Shown here: positions 5,457 through 5,527 of the stretch, piece after piece
Position numbering within the stretch: the stretch's first letter is position 1
How the letters are laid out: every line of letters starts with the position of its first letter
Assembly (NCBI GenBank): GCA_024699395.1
Contig: JAILPU010000276.1
Location: forward strand, 1-5,527
Origin: Lachnospiraceae bacterium
Lineage (GTDB): Bacteria; Bacillota; Clostridia; Lachnospirales; Lachnospiraceae
DNA length: 5,527 nucleotides
Direction: 5' to 3'
The notes under the pieces: generated by a model
Database searches by the model: none
What the model saw: only the letters and a program-made list of their open reading frames with translations
What the model was told of the DNA's origin: nothing
Translations under genes and position numbers: made by a program

Positions 5457-5527
5457 GCAGCAAATAGTGAGAAAGAGAAGTCGGTGAACGGATGAGATGA
5501 TATAATCCTAACGAAAGAGAGGACGGA

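Larger units (their letters stand above)
5367..5527 (+). ncRNA. Structured 5' leader RNA, continuing beyond the window
   Basis: Downstream of the consensus promoter, CTCATCCG (5396-5403) is perfectly complementary to CGGATGAG (5489-5496). Inside this, CGACTT (5405-5410) is complementary to AAGTCG (5478-5483). Together they form a 14-pair two-part stem with a small asymmetric internal loop, enclosing 67 nt. The enclosed loop holds an orphan AAGGAGG (5441-5447). TCCT (5506-5509) may pair with AGGA (5520-5523), or ATCCT (5505-5509) may pair with AGGAT (5445-5449). No terminator or start codon for a long ORF is seen before the edge. The purine-rich end, GAGAGGACGGA (5517-5527), may be the ribosome binding site of the next gene. 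I recognise no known riboswitch family. Confidence 0.5.

Noticed and set aside
5498..5506. Extended -10-like TGaTATAAT as a second promoter
   Set aside because: No acceptable -35 box lies 16-18 bp upstream, and the region is part of the pairing leader transcribed from the much better promoter at 5332-5360.
5497..5527. TATAATCCTAA resembling the start of a purine riboswitch aptamer
   Set aside because: The purine aptamer should continue with AUAUGG about ten bases later and later carry UUUCUACC. Instead CGAAAGAGAGGACGGA follows, so the match is probably incidental, although the window ends before the whole element could be seen.
1..5527. CRISPR array, tRNA or rRNA gene, insertion sequence, phage or defence genes
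   Set aside because: No regularly spaced repeats, tRNA cloverleaf, rRNA segments, transposase motifs or long terminal inverted repeats were seen on either strand.

Overview
The window looks like chromosomal DNA from a low-to-moderate GC Gram-positive bacterium of the Clostridia, most likely a Lachnospiraceae relative. This rests on purine-rich Shine-Dalgarno sites, A/T-rich intergenic DNA, sigma-A type promoter boxes, and proteins that resemble the Bacillus subtilis proteins YfmM, PheB and YclM/ThrD as I remember them. No database search was possible. All genes lie on the + strand.

Layout: (1) From 2 to 1294 is the 3' part of an ABC-F translation-factor ATPase (YfmM type), truncated by the window edge. 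(2) From 1295 to 1506 is a gap with a candidate promoter and two imperfect hairpins. It leads into a 147-residue PheB/UPF0735-type ACT protein (1507-1950). (3) Homoserine dehydrogenase follows at 2107-3312, and a YclM/ThrD-type aspartate kinase at 3557-4876. Both have promoter-like boxes just ahead of their ribosome binding sites. (4) A strong intrinsic terminator (4951-4983) closes the aspartate kinase gene. (5) From 4984 to 5527 there is no protein gene of normal size. This stretch holds a 22-bp tandem duplication, a possible folded element, A/T-rich DNA, a perfect consensus promoter (TTGACA, 17 bp, TATAAT), and the start of a structured leader RNA whose main gene lies beyond the window.

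How the genes work together: aspartate kinase makes aspartyl phosphate, the committed step of the aspartate family. Homoserine dehydrogenase reduces aspartate semialdehyde to homoserine for threonine, methionine and isoleucine. The enzyme between them (aspartate-semialdehyde dehydrogenase) is not in the window. The small ACT protein is probably an amino-acid-responsive regulator of this pathway, but its ligand and target cannot be read from the sequence. The ABC-F gene appears to be an unrelated neighbour.

The coding part is ordinary. The part most worth a second look is the 3' end: a transcript from the consensus promoter would begin with a seven-codon ORF in which three codons are Thr. That ORF overlaps the 5' arm of a two-part long-range stem, which resembles the logic of an attenuator. 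This is an inference, and nothing here proves an undescribed system.
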